From: Beggiatoa alba B18LD | Lineage (GTDB): Bacteria > Pseudomonadota > Gammaproteobacteria > Beggiatoales > Beggiatoaceae | Assembly: GCF_000245015.1 (NCBI RefSeq) | Contig: NZ_JH600070.1 | Location: 513,594 to 577,593, forward strand | Direction: 5' to 3' | Length of the DNA: 64,000 nt | In this document: positions 37,280 to 46,146 of the stretch, piece by piece | Layout: each line of letters starts with the position of its first letter | Numbering within the stretch: position 1 is the first letter of the stretch | Translations under genes and position numbers: made by a program | Notes under the pieces: model-generated | What the model was told of the DNA's origin: nothing | Databases searched by the model: none | Seen by the model: the letters and a program-made list of their open reading frames with translations, nothing else

Positions 37280-40200
37280 ATGACTGAACATACTCCACAG
37301 CCTCCTATTCAAACCGCTAACGCCTCCACCCCCCCCGCATCAACTGCGCATCTAGGGATTGCGGGCAAAATGGCACATGCGTTTATTGAATCGCCTTTAT
37401 CCCCTTTATTATTTATCGCCATGTTTTTCATGGGTTTGTTGGGGATATTTTTCACGCCGCGCCAAGAAGACCCACAAATTTCTGTGCCGATGGTCGATAT
37501 TTATATCCAATATAACGGCGCGTCCGCCGAACAAGTTGCCAGCCTCGCCATAGACCCCTTACAACGCATCATGAGCGAAATTGCAGGCGTAAAACATGTT
37601 TACTCCATGTCAGAACGTGGGCAAGGCATTGTGACGGTTGAATTTGATGTGGGCGAGAAAATGGAAAATTCCGTGTTCAAAGTCCATGACAAATTACAAA
37701 CGAACATGGAAAAAATTCCACCAGGGGTTTCTCCGCCTTTAGTTAAACCCAAAGGCATTGATGATGTGCCTGTTGTTGCCTTGACATTATGGTCGACTGA
37801 TGTTGACGACGGCGCATTGCGTACATTAGCCCTTGATGTCATGCAGAATTTAAAAGAAATTTCTAATACAGGGCAAAGCTTTATTGTGGGAGGGCGGACG
37901 GAACAGGTGCGTGTCGAAGTCATTCCCGAACGGCTATCAGGTTTCTCCATCAGTTTGGAACAAGTCGCAAACACCATTCAAACCGCAAATAATCAAACTC
38001 AAGCAGGGCATATTGAAACCGAAAGTGGCTACTTTAGCGTTTATACAGGGAGTTTTTTACGCAATGCGGAGGATGTCTCCCGTTTAGTCGTTGGCACACA
38101 CTTAGACGCGCCTGTCTATGTCCGCGATGTCGCAACCGTCACCCAAGAACCCGCAGAACCGCAACAACTGGTTAATTTCTTCTCAGGCAAAGCCTACAAC
38201 GCCAACACAGCCCCCGTCGATACAACACAAACGCGCGTTGTGCCCAATATTGACGGCGCGGCAGCAGTAACGATTGCTGTGGCAAAAAAGATTAATACTA
38301 ACGGTGTCAGCGTTGCTAATGCCGTGTTAGCACAAGTGGAACGTCTCAAAGGGCGATTAATTCCTGATAATGTTCATGTAGAAGTCACGCGCAACTATGG
38401 AAAAACTGCTAATGACAAAGTTAATAGCCTGATTATTAAATTATTTATTGCGACAGGTGCAGTTACTATCCTTGTATTTTTATGGCTAGGCTTCCGTCCT
38501 GCGATTGTCGTTACCCTCGTGATTCCTGTTGTCATCCTCATTACCGTTTTTTCCGCGTGGCTGTTAGGTTTTACCATTGACCGCGTCAGCTTATTCGCCC
38601 TGATATTCTCTATCGGTATCTTGGTTGATGATGCCATTGTGGTGGTTGAAAACATTTACCGCCGTTGGTTACTGGAAGAATCGACCAGCAATGAAATTGC
38701 CGTCGATGCCGTGCGCGAAGTTGGAAACCCGACGATTTTAGCCACTTTTACCGTCGTTGCTGCCTTACTACCGATGGGCTTCGTTTCAGGCATGATGGGC
38801 CCATACATGGCACCGATTCCCGCCTTAGGCTCGGTTGCGATGATATTCTCCCTCTTTGCCGCATTCGCCTTTACACCGTGGCTTGCTCGTCGTTTAAAAC
38901 CCTCTATGCAAGCCCTACACAAAGCAGAACAAGTCGAACACCGTTTTAACGAGCGCATGTATCGTCTTTTTCAAGCCATCATCCCGCCTTTATACAAAGA
39001 ACGCTGGAAAGGTTGGCTATTCCTCTTTAGCCTCTTATTCCTGTTCGGGCTTGCCTGCTCCCTGTTCTACATCCAATGGGTAGAAGTCAAAATGCTCCCC
39101 TTGGATAACAAGCCAGAATTTTCCGTTTTTGTGGACATGCCCGAAGGCACAGCCCTGCCAGAAACTGCAAATTTAACCTATGCCATGGCAGCAAAAATCC
39201 GCGAAATTCCCGAAGTCGTTTCCCTCGTGACCTACATCGGCACATCACAACCTTTCGACTTTAACGGCATGGTTCGCCACTACTACCTACGCGGACGACC
39301 ATGGCACGCCGATATACATATCCAACTACAAGACAAAAAAGACCGTCATCGCAGTAGCCACGATATCGCCACAGAAACCCGTCGAATTTTACAAACCCTC
39401 TTAAAAGACAGCCCTGTCCGTATCACTGTGGTAGAAATGCCCCCCGGCCCCCCAGTGCTACAAACCATTGTTGCAGAAATTTATGGCCCTGATGACGAAA
39501 CCCGTCGCACCGTTGCGCAAAAATTAACCGATACCTTTACCCAAGCGCAAATTGTTGACGATGTTGATAACTACATGGCATCGCCTTACAGCACATGGCG
39601 ATTTATGGTTGATACAGAAAAAGCAGTACGACGTGGCATTTCCGTCGACACCATCAACCGCAACTTAGCCATGGCACTTGGCGATTATAAAGTCGGCGAT
39701 ATCAAAGTCGGCACGGTATTAGAACCGACTTATATCGTCTTACAAGTGCCTTTAGCCATGCGCTCACAACTCACCCGCCTGTATGACTTACCCATTCCCA
39801 GCCAAACGGGTAACACAGTCCCACTGGCAGAACTTGGGCGATTTGTGAAAGAAGTCCAAGACCCCATTATTTATCAAAAAGATTTGCGACGGATTGAATA
39901 TGTAGTCGGCGACTCTGTCGGGATTTACAACCCTGAAAATAATGAATATCGCCTCACTGCGCCGATTTACGGCATGTTCGAAATAGAATCCTTACTAAAA
40001 GGCTATGAAACCCCTGATAAAGTTGCACTCACAGGCGGACACTACTTCGGTGCACCGCCTGCCGATGGACTTTCTGCATTTGAATGGACAGGTGAATGGA
40101 CAGTGACTTATGAAACTTTCCGCGATATGGGTCTCGCGTTTTGCGTGGCGATGGTACTCATTTACATTCTTGTTGTCTGGCAATTTGGCAACTTTATTGT

Positions 40201-41143
40201 TCCTGCCGTCATTATGGCCCCTATCCCCCTAACGCTATTAGGCATTATTCCGGGGCATTGGTTACTGGATGCCAAATTTACCGCCACCTCCATGATAGGC
40301 TGGATTGCACTGGCGGGGATTATTGTCCGTAACTCAATCCTACTGGTTGACTACTCCATACACGAAGTGCAAAAAGGCACACCGCTACAAGAAGCCGTGA
40401 TTTTAGCCTGCAAAACCAGAACACGCCCGATTATGATTACCGCACTTGCCCTCGTTGCGGGTTCATTCGTCATCCTTTTCGACCCCATTTTTCAAGGGAT
40501 GGCAATCTCCCTCCTATTCGGTGTCATGGTTTCAACCGTGCTGAGTTTAATTGTCATACCGCTCGGCTGTTTAAGTATTGGTGCAACACACCTATGCTCA
40601 GGAGCAGGCGGTGTCGGTTTACACCCCACAGAAGAAACAGTGACAGCTCAAACAGTAGAAGACAGCTATCGCCCGCCTCTATGGCTCACCCTTTGGGCAG
40701 GGCTTATTAACATCATTATCATGGGGTTTTATATCGTTCGTGCTGTTTTCATCATGTTTACAATGGCGATACAAGCCTTAAAAGCGAAACTTATCGCGCT
40801 CGCTCCAAAAGCAAATTCTTCATCGTCGCCCAATACAACGACGGAAATCAACGCAATACCCGCATCACTGGTGCAACAAATCAACGCGCCAGAACAACCA
40901 CTGGTTGAAAAAACAGAACCACGCGCAGAAATGCCGCCAACGGATTCCACACCAACCAGCGTAGAAATAGCAGAAACCGCTGTTGTCCATCATGATGACA
41001 CTGAAGCAACACAAAGCACATCCGCAAAAGCCAGCCCAAAAGGGAAAAAACCCGCCCGCCGTGGTATTCGCTTAAAAACAGATTTACCCCAACAGGATAA
41101 AGATAAAGGGAAAAAATCCCCTGATTCGGATGATGCTGAATAA
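37280..41143 (+). CDS. RND efflux pump inner-membrane permease with C-terminal extension
   Basis: 1287 residues against about 1030 for AcrB-type pumps. Proton-driven trimeric exporter. Two repeats each with large periplasmic loops; TM4 carries the SIGILVDDAIVVVENIYRRW motif with the proton-relay Asp pair. The second half has GWIALAGIIVRNSILLVDY. After the normal last helix comes an added hydrophobic helix (about 1135-1160), then a tail of about 120 residues rich in Pro, Thr and Ser and ending in a Lys/Arg/Asp-rich segment. The loop around 880-940 (DSVGIYNPENNEYRL...) is also longer than usual. No TolC-type gene is adjacent. Substrate unknown. Confidence 0.92.
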   Translation: MTEHTPQPPIQTANASTPPASTAHLGIAGKMAHAFIESPLSPLLFIAMFFMGLLGIFFTPRQEDPQISVPMVDIYIQYNGASAEQVASLAIDPLQRIMSEIAGVKHVYSMSERGQGIVTVEFDVGEKMENSVFKVHDKLQTNMEKIPPGVSPPLVKPKGIDDVPVVALTLWSTDVDDGALRTLALDVMQNLKEISNTGQSFIVGGRTEQVRVEVIPERLSGFSISLEQVANTIQTANNQTQAGHIETESGYFSVYTGSFLRNAEDVSRLVVGTHLDAPVYVRDVATVTQEPAEPQQLVNFFSGKAYNANTAPVDTTQTRVVPNIDGAAAVTIAVAKKINTNGVSVANAVLAQVERLKGRLIPDNVHVEVTRNYGKTANDKVNSLIIKLFIATGAVTILVFLWLGFRPAIVVTLVIPVVILITVFSAWLLGFTIDRVSLFALIFSIGILVDDAIVVVENIYRRWLLEESTSNEIAVDAVREVGNPTILATFTVVAALLPMGFVSGMMGPYMAPIPALGSVAMIFSLFAAFAFTPWLARRLKPSMQALHKAEQVEHRFNERMYRLFQAIIPPLYKERWKGWLFLFSLLFLFGLACSLFYIQWVEVKMLPLDNKPEFSVFVDMPEGTALPETANLTYAMAAKIREIPEVVSLVTYIGTSQPFDFNGMVRHYYLRGRPWHADIHIQLQDKKDRHRSSHDIATETRRILQTLLKDSPVRITVVEMPPGPPVLQTIVAEIYGPDDETRRTVAQKLTDTFTQAQIVDDVDNYMASPYSTWRFMVDTEKAVRRGISVDTINRNLAMALGDYKVGDIKVGTVLEPTYIVLQVPLAMRSQLTRLYDLPIPSQTGNTVPLAELGRFVKEVQDPIIYQKDLRRIEYVVGDSVGIYNPENNEYRLTAPIYGMFEIESLLKGYETPDKVALTGGHYFGAPPADGLSAFEWTGEWTVTYETFRDMGLAFCVAMVLIYILVVWQFGNFIVPAVIMAPIPLTLLGIIPGHWLLDAKFTATSMIGWIALAGIIVRNSILLVDYSIHEVQKGTPLQEAVILACKTRTRPIMITALALVAGSFVILFDPIFQGMAISLLFGVMVSTVLSLIVIPLGCLSIGATHLCSGAGGVGLHPTEETVTAQTVEDSYRPPLWLTLWAGLINIIIMGFYIVRAVFIMFTMAIQALKAKLIALAPKANSSSSPNTTTEINAIPASLVQQINAPEQPLVEKTEPRAEMPPTDSTPTSVEIAETAVVHHDDTEATQSTSAKASPKGKKPARRGIRLKTDLPQQDKDKGKKSPDSDDAE

Positions 41144-41204
41144 AGTCAGTCGTTAATTATTTAAGCTAAATTTACTTATTTTTAAACAAGTTATAGCTAA
41201 AACA

Positions 41205-41242
41205 AAAAGACCAGACAGCCCTTGAAACCTGTCTGGTCTTTT
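41205..41242 (+). terminator. Rho-independent terminator of the RND operon
   Basis: aaaagaccagacag and ctgtctggtctttt form a perfect 14-bp stem with flanking A- and T-runs, 62 bp after the pump stop. It separates the pump operon from the TPR-ATPase cassette and works on both strands. Confidence 0.9.
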
Positions 41243-41310
41243 CATTTAGCCCTTGCCTGAATGATATACTTACCCCAATTTATTTATAAAAATAGTTCGG
41301 AATATAAACA

Positions 41311-44163
41311 ATGAATTTCAATAAACGCTTACGGTTAGCCAGTGAAAAAGCTGAAGCAGGAGAACACGCGCTAAATACAGCTAACTATCAACAAGCCGTT
41401 GATAATTTTTTAGAAGCCTCAGAACTATTCAAAGGCATAAAAGGACAAGAACAAAATTATGCGAGCTGTTTAGTCAATACCGCGAATGTTTTAAATAACT
41501 TAGGAAATTATACAAAAGCAGAAACCTTATTAAATAAAGCCATTCCAATTCAAAAGAAAATATTAGGCTCGGAACATCCTGATATGGCTACGAGCCTAGG
41601 GAATCTCGCCAATATTTATCAAGCCCAAGGCGACTATGCCAAGGCGATAGAATTTAACGAAAAAGCCTTAGCCATTGAAGAAAAGCACTTCGGTTCGCAA
41701 CATCCTGATGTGGCTTCTAGCCTAGGAAATCTCGCCACTATTTATCAAGCCCAAGGCGATTATGCCAAGGCGATAGAATTTAACGAAAAAGCCTTAGCCA
41801 TTTTCAAAAAGCACTTTGGTTCGCAACATCCTAATGTGGCTACAAGCCTAGGAAATCTTGCTACTATTTATCAAGCCCAAGGTGATTATGCCAAGGCGAT
41901 AGAACTTAACGAAAAAGCCTTAGTCATTCGTGAACAGCACTTCGGTTTGCAACATCCTAATGTGGCTATGAGCTTTAATAATCTCGCCAATATTTATGCA
42001 GACCAAGGTGATTATGCCAAAGCAGAAGAATTTTATGAAAAAGCGTTAGCCATTTGGCGAAATAAATTTGGTAATGACCATGTTGCCATTGCTGATGGGT
42101 TAAATAATCTCGCTGAATCTTATCGGAAAGAGGGAAAGCACGCGGAGGCAAAACAGTTGCATCAGCAAGCACTTGCAATACGGGAGAGCAAGCTAGGTTT
42201 TGAGCATCCCAAAACAACGCAAAGTTTAAGAAATCTTGCGGAGACTATTAGCCAAGTAGTTAGTAGCTTGATTAGATTATCTTCAATTAGTCAATTACAT
42301 AATACTGTTTTACAATTTCTACTACAAAAACGTGAAAAAAATCCGCAATTATTTTTTACCTTGCGCACACATCGCAATGATGAGCAAGGGCGACTTTCTA
42401 GAGGCTATTGGTTTTTAGAAGAAGAAGAATTTTTATATTTTTCTTTTTGGAAAGGCATCGATAGCACCAATCAAATGCCGACCATTGCTATTGAAATCAA
42501 TCTTGAGCAACAACTAACCATTACTTTTAATGGTAATGATTCCCGCGAAAAAGCAGAATTTTTACAAGATATAACGCAATTGCTCGACGGATTTATTCAA
42601 TCAACTGATGGAAAGCAATGGAAAAAAACTTATCCCCAAGATTGGCAAAGTGCTTTAGACGCATTTTTAATCGATAAAACCCAAATTGATGATTATTTAG
42701 CCTTTAAAGGTAATCAAATAGCTGATTTTAGTTTTATTCCTGAAGCTGAATTTTTACAGGCTTTAAAATTTACTACCTTATTACGTCAAAAATTAGAAAG
42801 TGCTGAAATAAAAATTTTAACCGAAATCGGTAAGCCGTTAAAACTTCATTCTTTACAATTAGAAAATATTGGGCATTTTGAAAGTCTTGGCATTGATTTA
42901 AGCAGGCAAGTTACAATTTTTATCGGTGAAAATGGTAGCGGTAAATCAACGATTTTAAAAGCGATTGCGTTAGCTTTATCAGGTGTTCCGAGAACATTGG
43001 ACACTGAACTTATTCAAAATTATTTACGTATTTTAAACACGGATTTTGATGGTACAAAACATTTTTGTAATAACGGTTCTATCCATTTAAATTTACAAAT
43101 TAATGCCATACAAAGTCAAATTATTGAATTCAATGATACAGAGTTAGGCGGTATCGGTGTAGAAACCTTTGTCGATAATGAGGATGAATGGTTATTGTCC
43201 AGTGAAAACCGTTTTATTGATTTGGTGCTAGGTTTTCCACAAGGCAAGAAACGCGCTCAAAAGAATGTAGGAAAAATTGCTGAACCGAATTTAAATGACG
43301 TAATTGATTTAATAGAAGACCGCGACATTGCAAACTGGAAAAATGATTTAGTGGAATGGATAGTTGCATTATATCGAGAACCTGATGCTAAAATTCGCAC
43401 TGAAAATTTAGTACAAATCAATTGGGTTTTTGATATTTTCTCTAAAATTATTTCTGACACTGATGCAACCGCGATTCGCTTAAAAAGTGCCGTTCACGAC
43501 CCCGCAACAGGGAAAAAAGACATTATTATCTGCACCCCCGACATGCCCGACGGGATTTCTTTAGATTTGCTCAGTCAAGGCTATACCAATATTTTCATCT
43601 GGGTAGGTCGCTTAGTCATGCGCTTATACAGTGCTTTAAAAGCCCATCAAACCATCGCTAAAGATGATAAAAACCTTTTTTTACGCAATCCAAACACACG
43701 CGGAAAACGTTACGAAGCAAACACAATTGAAGAGCTTCATGGTATTGTATTAATTGATGAAATTGATACTTATCTGCATCCAACCCGACAACGGAATATT
43801 TTACGGGTATTAGTAGAAAAATTTCCTCATTTACAATTTATCGTTACGAGTCATTCTCCAATGGTTTTAGCGTATTTAACCCAATGGAAAAACACCACTG
43901 TTTATAAACTTGAAAATAATATAGCTACTTCCGTTCAACATTTTTACGGGCGTAACGAAATTGATTTGTTTTTTGAGTTTTATGGTATAGAAGCAAGACC
44001 CCCAGAAATTCAGGAAAAAATTGATGCTCTTTATAATTTCTTTGACCAAGAACAATTAGAACCAGCAAAACAACTTTTAAATGAACTACGAGAGATTTTA
44101 GGAGATAATGACCCTATTATTAATGAGTTGAGTACATCTATTGATTTAATGGAAAATTTATAA
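41311..44163 (+). CDS. ptuA: TPR-fused OLD/Septu-type ATPase (PtuA-like)
   Basis: 950 residues. Residues 1-56 match the TPR protein at 464-1351. TPRs (about 57-330) include four nearly identical 42-residue units. A linker domain (about 330-510) leads to an ABC/SMC-like ATPase: LHSLQLENIGHFESL, Walker A IGENGSGKST (about 538-547), an insertion of about 200 residues, LLSQGYTNIF as a signature-like segment, Walker B VLIDEIDTYLHP (about 813-824) and the switch His in TSHSPMV. This is the AAA_15/AAA_21 layout of PtuA, the ATPase of Septu anti-phage systems. It is coupled to an HNH gene by a TAATG overlap. The N-terminal TPR fusion is not in the classic short PtuA. Confidence 0.88.
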   Translation: MNFNKRLRLASEKAEAGEHALNTANYQQAVDNFLEASELFKGIKGQEQNYASCLVNTANVLNNLGNYTKAETLLNKAIPIQKKILGSEHPDMATSLGNLANIYQAQGDYAKAIEFNEKALAIEEKHFGSQHPDVASSLGNLATIYQAQGDYAKAIEFNEKALAIFKKHFGSQHPNVATSLGNLATIYQAQGDYAKAIELNEKALVIREQHFGLQHPNVAMSFNNLANIYADQGDYAKAEEFYEKALAIWRNKFGNDHVAIADGLNNLAESYRKEGKHAEAKQLHQQALAIRESKLGFEHPKTTQSLRNLAETISQVVSSLIRLSSISQLHNTVLQFLLQKREKNPQLFFTLRTHRNDEQGRLSRGYWFLEEEEFLYFSFWKGIDSTNQMPTIAIEINLEQQLTITFNGNDSREKAEFLQDITQLLDGFIQSTDGKQWKKTYPQDWQSALDAFLIDKTQIDDYLAFKGNQIADFSFIPEAEFLQALKFTTLLRQKLESAEIKILTEIGKPLKLHSLQLENIGHFESLGIDLSRQVTIFIGENGSGKSTILKAIALALSGVPRTLDTELIQNYLRILNTDFDGTKHFCNNGSIHLNLQINAIQSQIIEFNDTELGGIGVETFVDNEDEWLLSSENRFIDLVLGFPQGKKRAQKNVGKIAEPNLNDVIDLIEDRDIANWKNDLVEWIVALYREPDAKIRTENLVQINWVFDIFSKIISDTDATAIRLKSAVHDPATGKKDIIICTPDMPDGISLDLLSQGYTNIFIWVGRLVMRLYSALKAHQTIAKDDKNLFLRNPNTRGKRYEANTIEELHGIVLIDEIDTYLHPTRQRNILRVLVEKFPHLQFIVTSHSPMVLAYLTQWKNTTVYKLENNIATSVQHFYGRNEIDLFFEFYGIEARPPEIQEKIDALYNFFDQEQLEPAKQLLNELREILGDNDPIINELSTSIDLMENL
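41581..42084 (+). repeat. Four 126-bp in-frame tandem repeats encoding TPR units
   Basis: Units begin at about 41581, 41707, 41833 and 41959, each coding a 42-residue TPR ('HPDVA.SLGNLA.IYQAQGDYAKAIE'). The first three are nearly identical at DNA level, for example tatcaagcccaaggcga and gaaaaagccttagccatt recur exactly; the fourth has diverged. The pattern indicates recent expansion and the potential for unit-number change by recombination. Confidence 0.88.
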
Positions 44164-44960
44164 TGCGACGAATTTATAAAACCCCTTGCCCAGCATTATC
44201 TGACTTCATCAAACAAGAAAAAGATAAAAAAATTGACCCTGTTTATAAAAATGGTTTAGATTCTAAAGAAGAATATAAGCAGCACTTTTTTAATCTCCGC
44301 AAACAGCTGTTAGAGGAACAAGGTTATATTTGTTGTTATTGCCAATCAAGAATTAATCTTGTAGAAAATGAAATGCCTAAAATGAAAGTAGAGCATTTCA
44401 AACCAAAATCCAAATATAAAGATTTAGAGTTAGATTACAGAAATTTACTAGCTAGTTGTTTAGGAAACTCAAATAGCGAAACACATTGTGATAGTAAAAA
44501 ACTAGGAAAGGAATTAGAAGAAGTTCCCAATCCAGAATCTAAAGAATTTGAACAATTTAAGATAAAATATATTGCTTATAAAATTACAGCAAATACACAA
44601 GGTAAAGAATCAGATAAGTATATTAGTGTCATGCCATTATGGAATGAAAAGATTAAGCAAGCTAAAGCTGAAAATAAAGAAGAGGATAAAATAGGCTTAG
44701 AAAAAAATGACCCTTTGACAGGAATAGAAGAAGGTTGTTTAAATCTTAATCATCAAACATTAATGAGCCGTCGTTTTGGAGCATGGCAAGGCGTGAGCAA
44801 TATTTTTTATAAAAAAATTGGAAAGAATTGGCATATAGAAAAAGGCAAAAAATTAGCAACAGATTTAATTGAATATTACAACAAGACAAATGATAGAGGA
44901 GAATTAAAAGAATTTTGTCAAGTTATAATAGATTTACTTAAAAAAGAGTTCAAAGTTTAA
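44163..44960 (+). CDS. ptuB: HNH endonuclease, TIGR02646/PtuB-like
   Basis: 265 residues. The ATG overlaps the ATPase stop (TAATG). HNH core: paired cysteines GYICCYC (Cys57, Cys58, Cys60), VEHFKPKS with His78, LDYRNLLASC with Asn94 and Cys99, and HCD with Cys109. This matches the HNH family found with Septu ATPases and with some retrons. In Septu the ATPase is thought to license DNA or RNA cleavage by PtuB after phage sensing. The gene is very A+T-rich and Lys-rich compared with the pump genes before it, a sign of transfer. No reverse transcriptase or ncRNA was seen, so this is not a retron. Confidence 0.88.
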   Translation: MRRIYKTPCPALSDFIKQEKDKKIDPVYKNGLDSKEEYKQHFFNLRKQLLEEQGYICCYCQSRINLVENEMPKMKVEHFKPKSKYKDLELDYRNLLASCLGNSNSETHCDSKKLGKELEEVPNPESKEFEQFKIKYIAYKITANTQGKESDKYISVMPLWNEKIKQAKAENKEEDKIGLEKNDPLTGIEEGCLNLNHQTLMSRRFGAWQGVSNIFYKKIGKNWHIEKGKKLATDLIEYYNKTNDRGELKEFCQVIIDLLKKEFKV

Positions 44961-45098
44961 TTTTTCCCGAGGTACTCCAAAATTCTCCCCCTTCTTTATG
45001 CTGAATCCATAGCCCTAGAACGCGGTGTTCGTGAACAACGTAAAATTATTTTACGGGGGGGTTCTACCTGTTCATTAATTGTACGGACAGGGGAATTA

Positions 45099-45680
45099 GT
45101 GCATTTAATGGGCGCGTCTGGATGTGGAAAAAGCAGTTTATTGTGGGCGTTGGCGCGGATGCGTCCGATGACTGAGGGAAAATTATTTTTAAACGGTATT
45201 CCCTCGTTTGAAATACCTGTGAATCATTGGCGGGCTGAAGTTGCTTTATTACCGCAAAAAAATGTCGTCATAGCGGGTACTGTTGAAGATAATCTATTAT
45301 ATCCATTTAAAAACTTTCAGATTCAACAAGAGCGTTTACAGTCTCGTCAGGAATATATTCCTTCTCCGCCTGATTTACGTCTAGCTATGCAGCGCGTGGG
45401 GTTACAGGATGTTGCTTTAGAACGTGAGGCTTCTTCTTTATCTGGTGGGCAACAAAATCGGTTGACCTTAGTTCGTGTGTTATTAACAAAACCACAAGTG
45501 TTATTAGCGGATGAGCCAACCGCAGGGTTGGATGATAAGTCGGCAAAATTGGTGATTGATTGTTTACAACATTTTTGTGAAACAGGCGGAGCGGTGATTT
45601 TAACAAGCCATGTCCATCATCATCTTTTGCAGGCTCGCAAAGTGGTATTTGAGGGGCATGGTTTATTTCAGTTAAATTAG
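45099..45680 (+). CDS. ABC transporter ATPase, N-terminally truncated
   Basis: 193 residues from a GTG at 45099. Walker A GASGCGKSS (5-13), Q-loop LLPQKN, signature LSGGQQNR, Walker B VLLADEPTAGLD and switch His in TSHVHHH are all intact, resembling the YbbL/FetA-type ATPases. The frame continues upstream without a stop to 44961 and reads like the missing first strands (LYAESIALERGVREQRKIIL, SLIVRTGELVHLMG), but contains no ATG, GTG or TTG in that stretch. The normal start was probably lost where the ptuAB-like cassette joins at about 44961-44985. No permease partner is adjacent. It may be non-functional or use a rare start. Confidence 0.7.
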   Translation: MHLMGASGCGKSSLLWALARMRPMTEGKLFLNGIPSFEIPVNHWRAEVALLPQKNVVIAGTVEDNLLYPFKNFQIQQERLQSRQEYIPSPPDLRLAMQRVGLQDVALEREASSLSGGQQNRLTLVRVLLTKPQVLLADEPTAGLDDKSAKLVIDCLQHFCETGGAVILTSHVHHHLLQARKVVFEGHGLFQLN

Positions 45681-45684
45681 TGCG

Positions 45685-46056
45685 TTATTTAGTTAATTCG
45701 TGAATATGTTTGTCGTTAAGGTATATCATCCCTTCTTTTTCGGTCACTTTGACCGCTTTCAGTTGTTCGCCGTTGCACATGGTACTTTGTGATGTCCCTG
45801 TGTCTGGTGTGTAGATAATGCCGTGCATGGAACAACGTAGAAATTTCCCTGATAGGTCGAAAATAATATCGTGTTCGCAGTTTAACCGCTTGGGCATGTG
45901 GACACAGCGATTTATGTAGGCGTAGCATTGCCCTTCAAAACGACAGATGATGATGGATTCTGGCTGGTTGTCGTAAAGCACTTCTTTGATAATGTGCCGA
46001 CGGTCGATTAATGCGTCGCTAGGACAGACTTTTATCCATTGTTCGGGTGTTTTCAT
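45685..46056 (-). CDS. Rieske [2Fe-2S] ferredoxin-like protein
   Basis: 123 residues. Rieske cluster ligands C-x-H (Cys51, His53) and C-x2-H (Cys75, His78), separated by NCEHDIIFDLSGKFLR. No signal peptide, so a soluble cytoplasmic Rieske protein like those of oxygenase electron chains or NirD-type proteins. It ends 4 bp from the converging ABC gene. A short stem (ggtctgcc/ggcagacc, 46086-46116) lies between it and phaC. Partner unknown. Confidence 0.88.
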   Translation of the reverse strand: MKTPEQWIKVCPSDALIDRRHIIKEVLYDNQPESIIICRFEGQCYAYINRCVHMPKRLNCEHDIIFDLSGKFLRCSMHGIIYTPDTGTSQSTMCNGEQLKAVKVTEKEGMIYLNDKHIHELTK

Positions 46057-46146
46057 CGTGAATAGTAACCTAACCCTTTTAATAAGGTCTGCCCGTCTTT
46101 GAGGGATTGGCAGACCTATTGAACTTTACGTTGTACTCAGGTTCAT

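Noticed and set aside
41581..42084. Regular 126-bp repeats considered as a CRISPR-like or satellite array
   Set aside because: The units are in frame, encode TPR helices and have no spacer-like unique segments between short repeats.
44163..44960. HNH gene considered part of a retron
   Set aside because: No reverse transcriptase gene or msr-msd-like inverted structure lies on either side.
45099..45680. ABC ATPase considered a third gene of the defence cassette
   Set aside because: Its motifs are those of ABC transporter ATPases of the YbbL type and its 5' end is damaged at the junction, which suggests a neighbour hit by insertion rather than a component.
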